Positions 25,138-36,556 of a stretch of DNA of 64,000 nt are shown one piece after another (position 1 is the first letter of the stretch; each line of letters starts with the position of its first letter). This stretch comes from Mycolicibacterium hodleri. Lineage in GTDB: Bacteria > Actinomycetota > Actinomycetes > Mycobacteriales > Mycobacteriaceae. Under the pieces are notes generated by a model, which worked only from the letters and a program-made list of their open reading frames with translations, was not told where the DNA came from and did no database searches. The position numbers and the translations under genes are program-made. The stretch spans positions 484,435-548,434 of the forward strand of contig NZ_JACKTL010000033.1 of assembly GCF_025822245.1 (NCBI RefSeq), given 5' to 3'.

Positions 25138-26214
25138 TCACCCGATGTAGCCGTAGTGGTGGAACCTGTTCCCGCCGCTGCGCTTGGCGCGGTACATCGC
25201 CTTGTCGGCGACCCCGACGAGGTAGTGCACCATCGACTCGTGCTGACGGGCGGACACGTCGTCGAGCCGTGCGCACGCGGTGCCGACGCTGGCGGTGACG
25301 GGCACGGGTAGGTCGGCGATGGCGTCGCAGATCCGTTGGGCCAGCGGCGTCGCGTCACCCGTGGCGGACGTGTCGGCGACGACGAACTCCTCTCCGCCGC
25401 TGCGCGCGATGATCGCCGTCTCGCAGGTGCTCGCCCGCAGCGCGTTGGCCACGGCGACCAGCACCCGGTCGCCGGCCAGATGGCCGTGCCGGTCGTTGAT
25501 CGACTTGAAGTCGTCCAGGTCGACCACGGCGACCAGGAGGAACATGTCCGTTGCGGGCGTGGCCAGCAGCAGGCTCATCGTCTCGAGCTGAAACGAGCGC
25601 CGATTGCACAGGTTGGTCAACGGATCCAGGTCGGCCCGCACCAGGTCGTTGGCCAACGCCCGGATGAGGACCTGAATGGCGAGCGGCAGGGCGATGTTCA
25701 CCTGCAGCACCAGGAACAGGTCCACCGCCGCGAGGGCGACGTGTCCGTCCGAGGCCATCTGGACCGCCGCGGTCGTGGCGACGACCGCGGCGACGGCGAA
25801 GTTGTAGACGACGTACTTCGAGGTCAGGAAGAACGCGATGTAGGCGCCGCTGGTCGCGAAGGCGATGCAGCCGACGAGTGTGGACACCGGCTCTGGGTAG
25901 GCCAGGCACGCGAGGGCGATCGAGGTGTTGGTCACCAATGCGAACGCGACCGACTGCGCGGGGCTCGGCCATCGCACCGACCACAGGATCGCCCCGGCCA
26001 CACCGCCGGCGAAGGCCATCCACGTCATCGCCACCGGAAGCGGGTCACGCGGACCGCCCGACCCCAGCAGCAGAGCCACCAGGCACAGCGAGAGCGACGC
26101 CGAGATCACGGTCATCATGAGGCGGGTGGCCCGGCTGATGCCGCGGGCGTGAATGTAGCCGCTCAACCAGTCGTAGTGGCTGGGTTGCCGCCACCAGCGC
26201 CCGAATGCAGCCAC
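25138..26214 (-). CDS. Membrane-bound GGDEF diguanylate cyclase
   Basis: 358 residues: about six N-terminal transmembrane helices (to about residue 190, MASE-like sensor), then a GGDEF domain. Visible are DPLTNLCNRRSF (start of domain), the metal Asp in VVDLDDFKSINDRHGHLAGDRVL, and the active-site motif SGGEEF (a functional GGEEF variant). It should make cyclic di-GMP from two GTP. No EAL domain, so no in-cis hydrolysis. The gene stands alone between the GT4 triad and a DUF2127 gene. Confidence 0.9.
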   Translation of the reverse strand: MAAFGRWWRQPSHYDWLSGYIHARGISRATRLMMTVISASLSLCLVALLLGSGGPRDPLPVAMTWMAFAGGVAGAILWSVRWPSPAQSVAFALVTNTSIALACLAYPEPVSTLVGCIAFATSGAYIAFFLTSKYVVYNFAVAAVVATTAAVQMASDGHVALAAVDLFLVLQVNIALPLAIQVLIRALANDLVRADLDPLTNLCNRRSFQLETMSLLLATPATDMFLLVAVVDLDDFKSINDRHGHLAGDRVLVAVANALRASTCETAIIARSGGEEFVVADTSATGDATPLAQRICDAIADLPVPVTASVGTACARLDDVSARQHESMVHYLVGVADKAMYRAKRSGGNRFHHYGYIG

Positions 26215-26400
26215 GTCCGCCCTCCATGCCGGTGAGCAAATTATGCCTGACCGTCATTTTGGCCGGGCATGGATTGACTCCATCGCTCAACGGACCACCA
26301 ATGGTCGAGGTTCCAATACCGCTGGTTCCCAGACGGCATCGGTAGGGTCATCGCCAGGGCAACCTCGGACTTCGCCCGCACCGGCAGCAAGGAGCCCGCC

Positions 26401-28448
<2,048 letters not shown>

Positions 28449-28462
<14 letters not shown>

Positions 28463-29072
28463 CCGGCAGCCCGAGGATGGCCCGGGCGGCGGTGACGGCG
28501 GGCTCGACGATGCCCCGCACGTCGTGGCCGTCCTCGACCAGCAGTGCCGTCAACTCTCGGAGCCCGCCGAGCAGGATGAGCGCGAGCGGTCGGGAGATGG
28601 GCGCCAGACCGGCTGCGGCGAATCCCGGGCTGTTGCTGATCGCGACGAGCATGTCCGTGAGGTGTTGCATCGCAACGCGATTCAGGGGGCGGGCGAGATC
28701 GCCGAGGGCGGGCGCCTCGCGAATCCAACTCAGGGTGATGGCGGGCCGGGATTCGATGTGGTCGACGTAGGCTCCGACGGCGGCGGCGATCTGCACCTCG
28801 GGCGTGGCCGCACCGTCGACGGCCGCGGTGATCCCGGCGATCAGGTCGTCGTTGTTGGCGGCCAACAACTCGACGAAGCACTCCTCCTTGCTGGCGAACT
28901 CGTCGTAGAAGGTCCGCTTGGAGGTCTTGGCGCCCCGCACGACGTCGGCGACGGTCGTCGCGCGGTAGCCGCGTTCGGCGATCGACTCGGCGAGACCGTC
29001 CAGAAGCCGGCGGCGGAACGCGGTCGAGCCGGTCGACGAGGTGTCGTCGACCGTGGTTGCCGCGGTGCTCAC
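28449..29072 (-). CDS. TetR-family regulator divergent to CYP138-like gene (Rv0135c-like)
   Basis: 207 residues, HTH region RATTVADVVRGAKTSKRTFYDEFASKEECFVELL, helical ligand-binding C-terminus. GTG start at 29072. It faces the cytochrome P450 gene across a 99-bp gap holding two copies of CGGTAC-N6-GTACCG, so it very likely represses itself and the P450. Position matches Mtb Rv0135c beside cyp138 (from memory). Confidence 0.88.
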
Positions 29073-29101
29073 CTCGACCCACCTCCGACCTTGCGCACAT
29101 C

Positions 29102-29119
29102 CGGTACTAGGCGGTACCG
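29102..29119. promoter_or_regulatory. TetR operator copy 1
   Basis: CGGTAC-TAGGCG-GTACCG, perfect 6-bp arms with a 6-bp centre, nearer to the tetR gene. The centre is 32 bp, about three helix turns, from copy 2. Confidence 0.75.
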
Positions 29120-29133
29120 TACTACACCAACCC

Positions 29134-29151
29134 CGGTACGGCGCGGTACCG
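29134..29151. promoter_or_regulatory. TetR operator copy 2
   Basis: CGGTAC-GGCGCG-GTACCG, the same arms as copy 1, nearer to the P450 gene (start 29172). Confidence 0.75.
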
Positions 29152-29171
29152 CAACAGTTTGGGAGTCCTCA

Positions 29172-30524
29172 GTGAGCGAAGCCACCATCGAAGCGACGCC
29201 ATCGGTCGACGCCGCCCCGGAGATCACGCTGCCGCCCAGTCCGCGGTTGCCGAAGTTCGTGCAGGCGCTCGGATTCATCGCGTCGCGGCGCCGGATGGTC
29301 GACGTCATGTCACGCCGTCACGGTGACGTGTTCACCCTGCGGGTCCCGGTGTTCGGCAACATGGTGACCGTCGCCGATCCCCAGATCGCCAAGCAGCTGT
29401 TCGCGGCGAACACCGACGACGTGGGCAACATCCAGCCCAACCTCAGCCGCATCCTCGGTTCGGGATCGGTGTTCGCCCTCGACGGCTCCGAGCACAAGCG
29501 CCGCCGCAAGCTGCTGACCCCGCCGTTTCACGGCAAGAGCATCAAGAACTACGAGGTCATCTTCGAAGAGGAGACCCTGCGCGAAGCGGCGTCCTGGCCC
29601 GACGGTCGGGAGTTCGAATCCCTCGAGCCGATGATGCGCATCACGCTCAACGCCATCCTTCGCGCCGTCTTCGGCGCCGACGGTGAGCAACTCGACGAGC
29701 TGCGGCGCATCATTCCGCCCTGGGTGACCCTGGGTTCCCGGCTGGCCGTGCTGCCCGCCCCGTCCCGCACCTACGGACGCCTCACCCCGTGGGGCCGGCT
29801 CGCCGCCTACCGCCGCCAGTACGACGCGGTCGTCGAGCGACTGATCGACACGGTCAAGGCCGACCCCAACTTCGACAACCGCGACGACGTGCTGACACTG
29901 CTGTTGCGCAGCACCTACGAAGACGGCTCGGCGATGTCGAGGCGCGACATCGGCGACGAGTTGCTGACACTGCTCGCCGCTGGGCACGAGACCACGGCGT
30001 CGACCCTGTCGTGGGTCGTGGAGCGAGTGAGCAGGCACCCTCGGGTGCTCGACGAGTTGGTCGCCGAGGCGCGCACCGACGGCAACGAGTACCGCCAGGC
30101 CGTGATCCTCGAGACGCAGCGGGCGCGCACCATCATCGACTTCGCCGGGCGGCACGTGTACGCGCCGACGTTCCAGCTCGGCGACTGGGTGATTCCACGG
30201 GGGTACTCGATCTTCGTCGCGATCCAGCACATCCACGAACGCACCGAGGACTTCGCGTCTCCGGAACGGTTCGACCCGCAGCGCTTCGTGGGCAAGCGTC
30301 CGTCGACGTTTGCGTTCCTGCCCTACGGCGGCGGCACCCGCCGGTGCGTCGGCGCGGCGTTCGCCAACGTCGAGATGGACGTCGTCCTCCGCACCGTGTT
30401 GCGGCACTTCGAGATCGAGACGACCACCGCGCCCGACGAGAAGGTCCATTCGCGCGGCGTCGCCTACACGCCGAAGAGGGGTGGCCGCGTCGTCACGAGA
30501 CGACGGACCACCCCCCTCGCGTAG
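29172..30524 (+). CDS. cyp138: Cytochrome P450, CYP138-like
   Basis: 450-residue haem monooxygenase, no membrane anchor. I-helix AGHETTAS, the ExxR motif as ETQR, and the haem loop FLPYGGGTRRCVG with the thiolate Cys. The context (divergent TetR, then msrA on the other strand, then SnoaL-like and epimerase-like genes) matches Mtb Rv0135c-Rv0139, where the P450 is CYP138. Substrate unknown. It needs ferredoxin and reductase from elsewhere. GTG 29172 is used; the twin operators upstream fix the promoter region. Confidence 0.87.
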   Translation: MSEATIEATPSVDAAPEITLPPSPRLPKFVQALGFIASRRRMVDVMSRRHGDVFTLRVPVFGNMVTVADPQIAKQLFAANTDDVGNIQPNLSRILGSGSVFALDGSEHKRRRKLLTPPFHGKSIKNYEVIFEEETLREAASWPDGREFESLEPMMRITLNAILRAVFGADGEQLDELRRIIPPWVTLGSRLAVLPAPSRTYGRLTPWGRLAAYRRQYDAVVERLIDTVKADPNFDNRDDVLTLLLRSTYEDGSAMSRRDIGDELLTLLAAGHETTASTLSWVVERVSRHPRVLDELVAEARTDGNEYRQAVILETQRARTIIDFAGRHVYAPTFQLGDWVIPRGYSIFVAIQHIHERTEDFASPERFDPQRFVGKRPSTFAFLPYGGGTRRCVGAAFANVEMDVVLRTVLRHFEIETTTAPDEKVHSRGVAYTPKRGGRVVTRRRTTPLA

Positions 30525-30550
30525 CCTGCGAAAACGTCCTACTGCGAGGC
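30515..30550. terminator. Possible hairpin between cyp138 and msrA
   Basis: CCTCGC followed by GTAG on one side and CTAC then GCGAGG on the other can form a bulged stem across the convergent gene ends. Moderate quality and partly within the coding ends. Confidence 0.4.
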
Positions 30551-31051
30551 GGTTTCGCGCTTCGGCAGCTTCCAGCCCGCCCGCGGGAAGTGGCAGGTGT
30601 ACCCGTTGGGGTACTTCTCCAGGTAGTCCTGGTGTTCCGGCTCGGCCTGCCAGAACTCGACCGCCGGGGTGACCTCGGTGACGACCTTGCCGGGCCACAG
30701 GCCGGAGGCCTCCACGTCGGCGATCGTGTCCAGCGCCACGGCCTTCTGCTCGTCGTCGGCGTAGAAGATCGCCGACCGATAGCTGCTGCCGACGTCGTTG
30801 CCTTGGCGGTCCTTCGTCGTCGGATCGTGGATCTGGAAGAAGAACTCCAGCAGCGCGCGGTAGTCGGTCTGGCTGGGGTCGTATTCGATCTCGATGGCCT
30901 CGGCGTGACCGGGGTGCTTGCGGTAGGTGGGATGGTCGTTCTGTCCGCCGGTGTAACCCACCCTGGTCGACACCACGCCGGGTTGCTTGCGGATCAGATC
31001 CTGCATGCCCCAGAAGCAGCCGCCTGCGAGGATCGCCTTCTTGGTCGTCAT
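30539..31051 (-). CDS. msrA: Peptide methionine-S-sulfoxide reductase
   Basis: Repairs methionine-S-sulfoxide in proteins; cytosolic. 170 residues with the catalytic motif GCFWG (Cys12), followed by the conserved VGYTGG and [11 protein letters not shown]. Its start overlaps the stop of msrB by 4 bp (ATGA), so both stereospecific reductases are made together. Corresponds in position to Mtb Rv0137c. Confidence 0.95.
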   Translation of the reverse strand: MTTKKAILAGGCFWGMQDLIRKQPGVVSTRVGYTGGQNDHPTYRKHPGHAEAIEIEYDPSQTDYRALLEFFFQIHDPTTKDRQGNDVGSSYRSAIFYADDEQKAVALDTIADVEASGLWPGKVVTEVTPAVEFWQAEPEHQDYLEKYPNGYTCHFPRAGWKLPKRETASQ

Positions 31052-31515
31052 GCCCGTGCCTCCTTGAAGAGTGTCGTGTACTCGCCGTAGCCCTCTGCGT
31101 CGAGGTCGTCGAGATGGATGAATCTCAGCGAAGCGGAGTTGATGCAGTAACGCAACCCTCCCGCTTCGCGGGGGCCGTCCTTGAACACGTGCCCGAGGTG
31201 GCTGTCGCCGTGGGCCGAGCGGACCTCGGTGCGCACCATCAGATGGCTGAAGTCGCGCTTGGAGAGCACGTTGGCCTCGTCGATGGGCTTGGTGAAGCTG
31301 GGCCAGCCCGATCCGCTCTCGAACTTGTCGGTCGAGGCGAACAGCGGCTCACCGGACACCACGTCCACGTAGATACCGGGTTCGTGGTTGTCCCAGTACT
31401 CCCCGGTGAACGGCCGCTCGGTGCCGTTCTTCTGCGTCACCTGGTACTGCTCGGGTGACAGGGCGTTCACCGCCGCGGGGTTCTTGTCGTAGGTCTTGGG
31501 ATTGGAAGCGGTCAC
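31048..31515 (-). CDS. msrB: Peptide methionine-R-sulfoxide reductase
   Basis: 155 residues. Conserved GSGWPSF, LGHVF and the catalytic Cys124 in [11 protein letters not shown]. The two CxxC zinc motifs of some MsrBs are absent (a zinc-free form). GTG 31515 is chosen over the open frame to 31581 because a strong AAGGAGG lies just before it and the extra 22 codons do not look like MsrB. First gene of the msrBA pair. Confidence 0.93.
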   Translation of the reverse strand: MTASNPKTYDKNPAAVNALSPEQYQVTQKNGTERPFTGEYWDNHEPGIYVDVVSGEPLFASTDKFESGSGWPSFTKPIDEANVLSKRDFSHLMVRTEVRSAHGDSHLGHVFKDGPREAGGLRYCINSASLRFIHLDDLDAEGYGEYTTLFKEARA

Positions 31516-31581
31516 AGATCCTCCTTGGGTCGCACTCGTATAACCCTCCGGGCCGCTCGGAAGTTCCTCGACAAATGGCAA

Positions 31582-31595
31582 TAGAACGTGTTCTA
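31582..31595. promoter_or_regulatory. KstR-type operator
   Basis: TAGAACGTGTTCTA fits the KstR consensus TNNAACNNGTTNNA fully and has perfect 6-bp arms. It ends 9 bases before the GTG of the SnoaL-like gene and lies 67 bases upstream of msrB. KstR represses cholesterol-catabolism genes in mycobacteria (established knowledge); its role at this site is inference. Confidence 0.65.
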
Positions 31596-31604
31596 GTTCT
31601 GGTT

Positions 31605-32111
31605 GTGACGGGTACCACCTTCAGCCGCGCCGAGCTCGTCGAGGCGTTCGCCGGATTCGAAGCCACGGTCGCCAGGGCCGCCGAGACCAGGGACTGGGAT
31701 CCCTGGGTTGACCAGTACACCGACGACGTCACCTACGTGGAACACGCCGCGGGCACGATGCACGGCCGCGAGCAGGTCCGGCCGTGGATCTGGAAGACGA
31801 TGGAGAACTTCCCCGGCAGCTACATGACGTCGTTTCCGTCGCTGTGGACGGTCGTGGACGAAGAGCGGGGTCGGGTGATCTGCGAGCTCGACAACCCGAT
31901 GCGCGACCCCGGCGACGGCATGATCATCAGCGCCACCAACATCTCGATCGTCACCTATGCCGGCGACGGAAAGTGGTGCCGACAGGAGGACGTCTACAAC
32001 CCCCTGCGCTTCGTCGCGGCCACGGTGAAGTGGTGCCGCAAGGCCGAGGAGCTGGGCACGCTGCCCGACGAGGCGGCGGCGTGGATGACGACGTTCGGCG
32101 GGCGCTCGTGA
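31605..32111 (+). CDS. SnoaL-like/nuclear transport factor 2-fold protein (Rv0138-like)
   Basis: 168 residues from GTG 31605. The protein resembles Mtb Rv0138 along its length (TTFSRAEL start, [47 protein letters not shown]). The cone-like NTF2/SnoaL fold is used for small cyclases, isomerases or steroid delta-isomerase-like enzymes; activity unknown. Translationally coupled to the next gene (GTGA). The KstR-type box immediately upstream suggests steroid-linked control. Confidence 0.8.
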   Translation: MTGTTFSRAELVEAFAGFEATVARAAETRDWDPWVDQYTDDVTYVEHAAGTMHGREQVRPWIWKTMENFPGSYMTSFPSLWTVVDEERGRVICELDNPMRDPGDGMIISATNISIVTYAGDGKWCRQEDVYNPLRFVAATVKWCRKAEELGTLPDEAAAWMTTFGGRS

Positions 32112-33127
32112 CCGCGCTCGTCATCGGGGCCAACGGCTATCTCGGCTCGCACGTCACCCGGCAGTTGGTCGCCGACGGCCACGACGTTCGCGCCATGGTG
32201 CGGGCCGGGGCCAACACCGTCGGCATCGACGACCTCGAGGTCGCGCGCGTCGTCGGCGACATCTGGGACGACGCCGCGCTGCACGAGGCCATGCTCGGCT
32301 GTGACGTCGTCTACTACTGCGTCGTCGACACCCGCGGTTGGCTGAGGGACCCGGCGCCGCTGTTCCGCACCAACGTCGACGGCACCCGCAACGTGCTCGA
32401 GGTCGCGTGCCGGCCGGACGTCGCCGCGAGCCTGCGGCGCTTCGTCTTCACCAGCAGCTACGCCACGGTGGGCCGCAAGCGCGGCCGCGTCGCGACCGAG
32501 GACGACGTCATCTCCGACCGGAACCTGACGCCGTACGTCCGGTCGCGGGTGCAGGCCGAGAACCTCGTCATGGGCTACGTCCGCGACCGCGGCCTTCCCG
32601 CCGTCGCCATGTGCGTGTCCACCACCTACGGTGCCGGCGACTGGGGCCGCACCCCGCACGGCGCCATCATCGCGGGCGCCGCCTTCGGCAAGCTGCCGTT
32701 CGTGTTGAGCGGCGTCGAATTGGAGGCCGTCGGAATCGACGACGCCGCAAGCGCTTTGATCCTGGCAGCGGAGAAGGGGCGCGTCGGGCAGCGCTACCTG
32801 ATTTCGGAGAAGATGATCAGCAACGCCGACGTGGTGCGCATCGCCGCCGAGGCCGCTGGTGTGCCGGCACCCACCCGGTCGATCCCGTTGGCCCTGTCGT
32901 GGGCCATGGCCGTGCTCGGCAGCGCGAAGGCGCGTCTCAGGGGTACCGACGAGAAGTTGTCGATCGACTCGCTGCGCCTGATGCGGGCCGAGGCACCCGT
33001 CGACTGCGCCAAGGCTAGGCGTGAACTCGGTTGGGAGCCACGGCCGGTGGAGGAGTCGATCCGCGAGGCCGCCCGGTTCTGGGTCGGCCTGCGGGAGGCC
33101 AAGAAGCGCAGCACGCAGACGGGGTGA
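32108..33127 (+). CDS. NAD-dependent epimerase/dehydratase-family protein (Rv0139-like)
   Basis: 339 residues, extended SDR. Rossmann motif GANGYLG (7-13), then FTSSYATVG and the active-site region where Tyr143 is followed by Arg147 (YVRSR) instead of the canonical YxxxK lysine. Similar to 3-beta-hydroxysteroid dehydrogenase/isomerase-type SDRs, which agrees with the KstR-type box upstream. The GTG start overlaps the previous stop. Substrate unknown. Confidence 0.83.
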   Translation: MTALVIGANGYLGSHVTRQLVADGHDVRAMVRAGANTVGIDDLEVARVVGDIWDDAALHEAMLGCDVVYYCVVDTRGWLRDPAPLFRTNVDGTRNVLEVACRPDVAASLRRFVFTSSYATVGRKRGRVATEDDVISDRNLTPYVRSRVQAENLVMGYVRDRGLPAVAMCVSTTYGAGDWGRTPHGAIIAGAAFGKLPFVLSGVELEAVGIDDAASALILAAEKGRVGQRYLISEKMISNADVVRIAAEAAGVPAPTRSIPLALSWAMAVLGSAKARLRGTDEKLSIDSLRLMRAEAPVDCAKARRELGWEPRPVEESIREAARFWVGLREAKKRSTQTG

Positions 33128-33136
33128 CGCCCGCGG

Positions 33137-33483
33137 TCACGCCTCGAGTCGGCGGCGTACGTCCGAGAGCCGCTGCCGCAGTTCGGCTTCGGTGAGGATG
33201 CCACGGGCCAGCAGCGAGTGGGCCAGGGAGACCAGCTGATTCTCCGGATACGGCAGGTCGGAGTACTCCGTCGCCGACAGCGCGTCCTCCTCGTCGCGGC
33301 GCTCCTGAAAACTCGGCACCGACGTGTCGCACGCCGCGTGGTCCAGCGCGTCGCACAACCCGTCCAGGCTGGTCTTCCACGGCGGCACGGGGTTCTCGAC
33401 GCCGTACTTGGCCGCCACCTTCGGCCACACCTGATCGGGGTCGACCATGGCCCGCAGCACCTCGCCGTCGACGTCGGCCATCG

Positions 33484-33487
<4 letters not shown>
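33137..33487 (-). CDS. Thiocyanate hydrolase/nitrile hydratase accessory protein
   Basis: 116 residues. The C-terminal part LPYPENQLVSLAHSLLARGILTEAELRQRL matches the helical N-terminal region of nitrile hydratase beta subunits and their activators. Probably a metallochaperone/activator (P15K-like) helping metal loading of the Cys-rich subunit. GTG 33487 overlaps the upstream stop (GTGA); ATG 33481 is an alternative. Last gene of the three-gene operon. Confidence 0.72.
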
Positions 33488-34224
<737 letters not shown>

Positions 34225-34234
34225 GTCGGTCCGT

Positions 34235-35074
34235 TCAGTTGGCGGCGCGCAGCCAGCGTTCGGGGATCTCGGTACGCAGCGTGTCGGTGGGCGGTCCGTT
34301 GAAGTCGTCCCACAGCTCGGCCATGGTGAACTGCACGACGTAGAACCACTCCGGCTTGGCGTCGGGGATGTCCCAGGTCTCGTCTTCGGCGGCGGGGCTC
34401 TCGTACGCGACGGCGGCGATCTCACCGGTGGCGCCGCGCACGTATTCCGGTGTGCGCGTGTAGAACAGCACGGGCAGCTCCCGCACCAACACCCGGTCGC
34501 CCACCGCGAACTTCGGGGTGCCCGCCCTGCCCGCGTAGACCTGCGGGTCGCCCTTGCCCTGGGCGTGCACGACGTGGGTGTTGCGCGGGATCCCAGCCCC
34601 GTCGCCCTCGAACCTGGGCTGCGCCCGGAGGGTCTTGCCGGCCAGCCCGTCCGCGTAGCGCTGCTGGACCTCGGCCATCCGCTCGGTGAGTTCGGTCAGG
34701 CCGACCAGGTGCTTCTCGACCAGCACGCGGGCCACCGACAGCAGCCACCGGCCGTAGTAGGGAAAGCCGAGATACACCGCCCGCTGGACGTCCACGTTGC
34801 CGATGCGACGCCGCGCCTCGGACAACCAAATGCCGCGCCAGGCAAGCACTTCGCACATGACGTAGGTCATGTGCTCCCAGTACTCGTAGTCCTTGTTCTC
34901 GTACTTCATCGGAGCATCGGGCTCGCCGCCGACGTCGTGGACGGGCTTCATGTACGCCACGAACCGGGCATGGTCGAGCAGGTCCGGGGTGGGCGCGTCG
35001 GGCAGTTCGGGATAGGAGGACTTGAGCCTCGCGACCAGGTCGAGTTGGGTGGCGCGTTCAGCCGCAGTGCTCAT
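34235..35074 (-). CDS. Fused thiocyanate hydrolase beta-alpha/nitrile hydratase beta-like subunit
   Basis: 279 residues, close to the summed length of the separate beta and alpha subunits of thiocyanate hydrolase. The N-terminal helical part has the HDVGG motif (residues near 46-50); the C-terminal SH3-like barrel has FAVGDRVLVRELPVLFYTRTPEYVRGATGEIAAV and FYVVQFTMAELWDDF. It forms the shell around the metal subunit encoded next. First gene of the operon. Confidence 0.85.
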   Translation of the reverse strand: MSTAAERATQLDLVARLKSSYPELPDAPTPDLLDHARFVAYMKPVHDVGGEPDAPMKYENKDYEYWEHMTYVMCEVLAWRGIWLSEARRRIGNVDVQRAVYLGFPYYGRWLLSVARVLVEKHLVGLTELTERMAEVQQRYADGLAGKTLRAQPRFEGDGAGIPRNTHVVHAQGKGDPQVYAGRAGTPKFAVGDRVLVRELPVLFYTRTPEYVRGATGEIAAVAYESPAAEDETWDIPDAKPEWFYVVQFTMAELWDDFNGPPTDTLRTEIPERWLRAAN

Positions 35075-35259
35075 GGCCGTTCCTCCGCGGTCGACGTGCC
35101 GTCGGCGTCGACGCCGACTCCCTGCTGGTCGGAGGCTAGCATCGGCGCGTTTGCTGGTCGGCCTTTTCGCGCCATCGGTCCTGACTTCTCCTACCGGTTG
35201 TCGGGCCGCTCCTGCTCGGTCGTACGGGCACTCGTGTTGGCACGAGGCAGCATGGGGGC

Positions 35260-35958
35260 ATGACGATCACCTTCATCACCGGAGCCAACAAGGGCCTTGG
35301 CTACGAGACGGCCCGTCGGCTCGTCGAGCAGGGTCACACCGTGCTGCTGGGAGCCCGTGATCGGGAACTGGGCCGCGCCGCGGCCGACGCCCTCGGTGCC
35401 CGCTTCGTCCAGGTCGACGTCACCGACGACGCCTCGGTGGCCGCGGCGGCCAAGGACGTGGAGGAGCACGAGGGATCGGTCGACGTGCTCATCAACAACG
35501 CAGGCGTCGCCGGTCCGTACGCCGACGCCGCCGATCTGACGGCCACGGACTTTCACGCCGTGTTCGACGTCAACGTGCTCGGGGTGGTCCGGACGACCAC
35601 CGCCTTCCTCCCGTTGCTGCGACGCTCGTCGGACCCGGTGATCGTCAACGTCGGCAGCGGAATGGGATCACTGGAACTCACCCATGACCCGTCGCGTGCC
35701 GAGTCGTCGATGGTGGCCCCCGCATACACGGCCTCGAAGGCTGCGCTCACCATGTTGACGACCCAGTATGCCAAGGCGTTCAAGGACATTCGGATCAACG
35801 TCGCCGACCCCGGCTACACCGCGACGGACCTGAACGCGAACTCCGGGCCACAGACCGTCACCGAGGGCACCGACGCCGTCGTCGCGCTCGCCACGGAGGG
35901 TCCCGGCCACGGCTCGGGGCGGTTCGTCGACCGCCACGGCGAGACCTCCTGGGGCTGA
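35260..35958 (+). CDS. Short-chain dehydrogenase/reductase
   Basis: 232 residues, classical SDR: cofactor motif TGANKGLG, NNAG (in INNAGVAG), catalytic Ser in NVGSGMGS and YTASK. NADP preference is suggested by GARDR after beta2. Substrate unknown; the sequence type is near carbonyl reductase-like SDRs. Its stop TGA abuts the convergent DUF4262 gene's stop, forming TGATCA. Confidence 0.88.
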   Translation: MTITFITGANKGLGYETARRLVEQGHTVLLGARDRELGRAAADALGARFVQVDVTDDASVAAAAKDVEEHEGSVDVLINNAGVAGPYADAADLTATDFHAVFDVNVLGVVRTTTAFLPLLRRSSDPVIVNVGSGMGSLELTHDPSRAESSMVAPAYTASKAALTMLTTQYAKAFKDIRINVADPGYTATDLNANSGPQTVTEGTDAVVALATEGPGHGSGRFVDRHGETSWG

Positions 35959-36426
35959 TCACGCGTTGGTCGTCCGCGCTCCGAGCACCGGTTGCCGTCG
36001 GTGACCGCCGTCGAACCCGGGAGCCCAGGGCCACCGGCCCCGGCCGTCGGCCCACACCAGCTGCATCGCGCGGACGTCGTAGCCCTCGATCGCGACGGCG
36101 ATGCCCATGTGCGCATCCGGATGCTCGACGTCGACCACCTCCAGGCGAGTGTCGGCCGGCAGCACGAGCTGATCGCCGGGCACCGCTCGAAGACCGGCGG
36201 TCATCCGCTTGGCGAACGTGTTCAGCAGCCAGCCGGCTTGTTTGGTGGGCAGGCCGGTGACCAGGAGCTCCGGCAGACCGCGATCGTGCAGCCCGATCGT
36301 GTAGGAGAGGGGCCTGCGGTCGCTTTCGACGTGCTGCACGGCCCAGCCGTGCGCCACGATCGTCTCGCGAATCAGCGCGAGGTAGTCGTCCAGGGTCTTG
36401 TCGGGATGGTCGCATTGCCAGCACAT
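35959..36426 (-). CDS. DUF4262 domain protein
   Basis: 155 residues beginning MCWQCDHP (CxxC), with YTIGLHDRGLPELLVTGLP and the closing HRRQPVLG characteristic of DUF4262. Cytosolic, function unknown. Single gene; the region upstream (36427-36556) holds two CATCCACAG/GATCCACAG repeats that resemble weak DnaA boxes. Confidence 0.8.
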   Translation of the reverse strand: MCWQCDHPDKTLDDYLALIRETIVAHGWAVQHVESDRRPLSYTIGLHDRGLPELLVTGLPTKQAGWLLNTFAKRMTAGLRAVPGDQLVLPADTRLEVVDVEHPDAHMGIAVAIEGYDVRAMQLVWADGRGRWPWAPGFDGGHRRQPVLGARTTNA

Positions 36427-36556
36427 GGCGTGTCTGCCCTTCTGTCGGTTCGTACCGCGAGCGTGTCTCGCAGCACCGACGGAAGGCGGGGCAGAAACCT
36501 TTGGGGCAGTGGTTCATCCACAGTCGTGAAGTGATCCACAGGGGACGCGCGGCGTG

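Noticed and set aside
31516..31581. Longer N-terminus for msrB from 31581
   Set aside because: The strong AAGGAGG just before GTG 31515 marks the true start and the extra residues do not resemble MsrB.
36508..36542. CATCCACAG and GATCCACAG repeats resembling DnaA boxes
   Set aside because: Each differs from TT(A/G)TCCACA, there are only two, and no AT-rich unwinding element is nearby.
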